Of a DNA stretch of 34,208 bases, positions 33,123-34,208 are shown one piece after another. The DNA lies in NCBI GenBank assembly GCA_023660035.1, contig JAGXOF010000003.1, positions 1-34,208 on the forward strand, given 5' to 3'. The notes beneath the pieces were generated by a model. It worked only from the letters and a program-made list of their open reading frames with translations. It was not told the DNA's origin and searched no databases. The first letter of the stretch is position 1. Every line of letters begins with the position of its first letter. Made by a program: the position numbers and the translations under genes. This DNA comes from Dehalococcoidia bacterium LH_S1 (GTDB taxonomy: Bacteria > Chloroflexota > Dehalococcoidia > SZUA-161 > SpSt-899).

Positions 33123-33799
33123 ACTATCCTTTCCGGACAATCGGTCTTGTCACACTTTTTGCAAGGGTTATAAGTGTCTGCTCCGCTATCGGGTGTACCA
33201 AGCCCTATAATGCCGGAGACTGATTTCTGTGGAATCATCAAGCAGCCGTCGGTCAAGCGGACCCCTATGGAACCGCCATCGACAGCCTGAAAGATCGCCC
33301 TTTGTTGTTCGGTGTCCCAGTCGCACCAGCCGGGGCTCAATCGCCGACTTAGAACGAGGTATTCCCTGCTGGCTACTCTCTCTATGCGGTCCCGAACAGA
33401 GTCGGCTACGCTTTGAACAGCAACCGAGCCTATAGCATCCAGACATGATGCCTGGAGCATGAGCCCATTTTTGACCAACCGTTTTGACATGTTTTCCAGA
33501 TAATCATCAATTGTGGCTATAAATACTGCCACCTTCTCACAGTGTTCCAGTAGCCCTGCGAGGGTTTTGCTCTGTAGTGCAGCCATATCCTCCACAACTA
33601 CCAATGAACCATGTACTAACTCGATATCTTTCACGGTATATGAATATGATGGCTGGATGAGGGACGGAGCATTCTCCGTGTACTCGTCGATCAACGACAC
33701 GGCCCGCCCTCTGGGTTTGGAACCATTTTCATAGCCCATGTATTTGTAGAGTTCACTTTTGTCTATATCAACTTCTATATCCTGAGTTGCGCTTGTCAT
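33119..33799 (-). CDS. Stand-alone MetH activation-domain protein (corrinoid reactivation candidate)
   Basis: The protein has 226 residues from ATG 33799 with GGAGGTGG upstream; 51 open codons before it lack a start signal. The C-terminal half matches the SAM-binding activation domain of B12-dependent methionine synthase: SRRLSPGWCDWDTEQQRAIF (151-170), GSIGVRLTDGCLMIPQKSVS (176-195). It ends with Cys213, Cys216 and Cys221 (CKKC, then DKTDC), which could bind metal. No MetH catalytic domains are attached. It heads the methyltransferase operon, so its likely job is reductive remethylation of oxidised cobalamin in the corrinoid protein, a job done by RamA or RACo proteins in related systems (inference). 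Confidence 0.85.
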   Translation of the reverse strand: MTSATQDIEVDIDKSELYKYMGYENGSKPRGRAVSLIDEYTENAPSLIQPSYSYTVKDIELVHGSLVVVEDMAALQSKTLAGLLEHCEKVAVFIATIDDYLENMSKRLVKNGLMLQASCLDAIGSVAVQSVADSVRDRIERVASREYLVLSRRLSPGWCDWDTEQQRAIFQAVDGGSIGVRLTDGCLMIPQKSVSGIIGLGTPDSGADTYNPCKKCDKTDCPERIV

Positions 33800-34160
33800 A
33801 ATCTTCCACCTCCCTTCCTTATTATGTCGGGATCGAGTGAGACTCTGGTTGGCGCTGTTAGAGGGTCCAAAGAACAAATACCCCATCTCATAAGGCTGCA
33901 CATTGAGGATTAATACAAACAAGGTCTCTTGCGGAGATTGCTGGGTAACCAAAATTGCGCAAGAGCTTTATGGTAAGGCCAGTGGAAGTACTATCAAACT
34001 GCAAGGGACCGGTGCGTAGGGAAAAGACCCCTAGACCCTGAGTTGCTATTCTCACATCATCTCACTTAATTCCCCCCTTACAGGATTCCTCTTTCCATAA
34101 CCTATGTTATTCTGCCATGTCGGGACCCCTTTGTCAAGGATCACTCTCTTCTGTGTTATC
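33800..34160. other. Upstream region of the methyltransferase operon
   Basis: No gene was recognised in 360 bases. On the minus strand TTGACA lies at 34137-34132, but the best -10-like box (TAACAT, 34109-34104) is 22 bases away, so a promoter is only weakly supported. A small stem TAGGG/CCCTA (34017-34035) occurs further down the leader. I compared the stretch with cobalamin, SAM, THF and glycine riboswitch patterns and found no match. Confidence 0.35.
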
Positions 34161-34166
34161 TACAGC

Positions 34167-34201
34167 TGAAAACTGGACTGTTTCTGCTTGAAAACTGGAC
34201 T
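34167..34201. repeat. Tandem motif TGAAAACTGGACT x2, possible end of an IS21-type element
   Basis: TGAAAACTGGACT occurs at 34167-34179 and 34189-34201 (22-base spacing), reaching almost to the window edge. IS21-family ends carry several short repeats of this GAAAANTGGAC kind, so a transposon may begin here and continue outside the window. No transposase is visible, hence the moderate confidence. Confidence 0.4.
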
Positions 34202-34208
34202 TTGAGGG

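Noticed and set aside
33800..34160. Cobalamin, SAM or THF riboswitch before the methyltransferase operon
   Set aside because: I looked for the conserved core sequences of these classes on the minus strand and did not find them; only short stems occur.
1..34208. CRISPR array, rRNA genes, phage genes or toxin-antitoxin pairs
   Set aside because: I looked for regularly spaced repeats and for typical proteins of these systems and saw none.

Overview
The window looks like part of the chromosome of an anaerobic bacterium, most likely a Chloroflexota (Dehalococcoidia-like) lineage. That placement is an inference from three things: the style of the ribosomal cluster, the Zn-type S14, S4 and L36 proteins, and an array of non-pyrrolysine MttB-family methyltransferases with corrinoid partners. 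No rRNA or other decisive marker is present. GC content is moderate and GTG and TTG starts are common.

Layout. (1) 1-4200 is accessory DNA. It holds the N-terminal end of a response regulator (minus strand), a 15-bp perfect hairpin, a secreted Cys-containing protein overlapping a small membrane protein cut off by insertion sequences, then three broken transposases in a row on the minus strand (IS1595, IS630 and IS1182 types). (2) 4212-4802 (minus) encodes a bifunctional-nuclease (DUF151) protein. (3) 4960-21282 is one long co-directional plus-strand block: a promoter and a structured leader that looks like a transcription attenuator, then rplD-rplW-rplB-rpsS-rplV-rpsC-rplP-rpmC-rpsQ-rplN-rplX-rplE-rpsN(Zn)-rpsH-rplF-rplR-rpsE-rplO-secY-adk-map-infA-rpmJ-rpsM-rpsK-rpsD-rpoA-rplQ-truA-rplM-rpsI and an HNH nuclease gene. 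Most genes overlap or sit within a few bases of each other. rpsJ and rplC, normally ahead of rplD, are absent here. truA has no ATG, GTG or TTG start and appears to begin with ATT. (4) tRNA-Ala(GGC) at 21339-21411 closes the core block.

(5) 21500-23700 is a graveyard: an IS66 C-terminal fragment, a DUF1670 pseudogene, an IS630-type element with recognisable terminal inverted repeats, and the remains of an EF-1A/CysN-like GTPase. (6) 23811-25965 (plus) holds a compact alkaline-phosphatase-superfamily hydrolase, a short-chain dehydrogenase and a MauE/DoxX-like membrane protein. (7) 33799-25955 (minus) is a seven-gene cassette. In transcription order: a stand-alone MetH-activation-domain protein, MttB-family methyltransferase A, a methyl-THF:corrinoid methyltransferase, a corrinoid protein, MttB-family methyltransferase B, an asparagine-synthetase-like protein with a disabled glutaminase site, and a PhnP/PqqB-like metallo-beta-lactamase-fold protein. 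(8) The right edge carries a repeated motif resembling an IS21-type transposon end.

How the cassette may work (inference): the MttB proteins take a methyl group from a quaternary amine or related donor and pass it to the corrinoid protein. The MtgA/AcsE-like enzyme moves it to tetrahydrofolate. The MetH-type activation protein would re-reduce the corrinoid by reductive methylation with SAM. The amide-synthetase-like and MBL-fold enzymes are the unexplained part and make this the most interesting region of the window.
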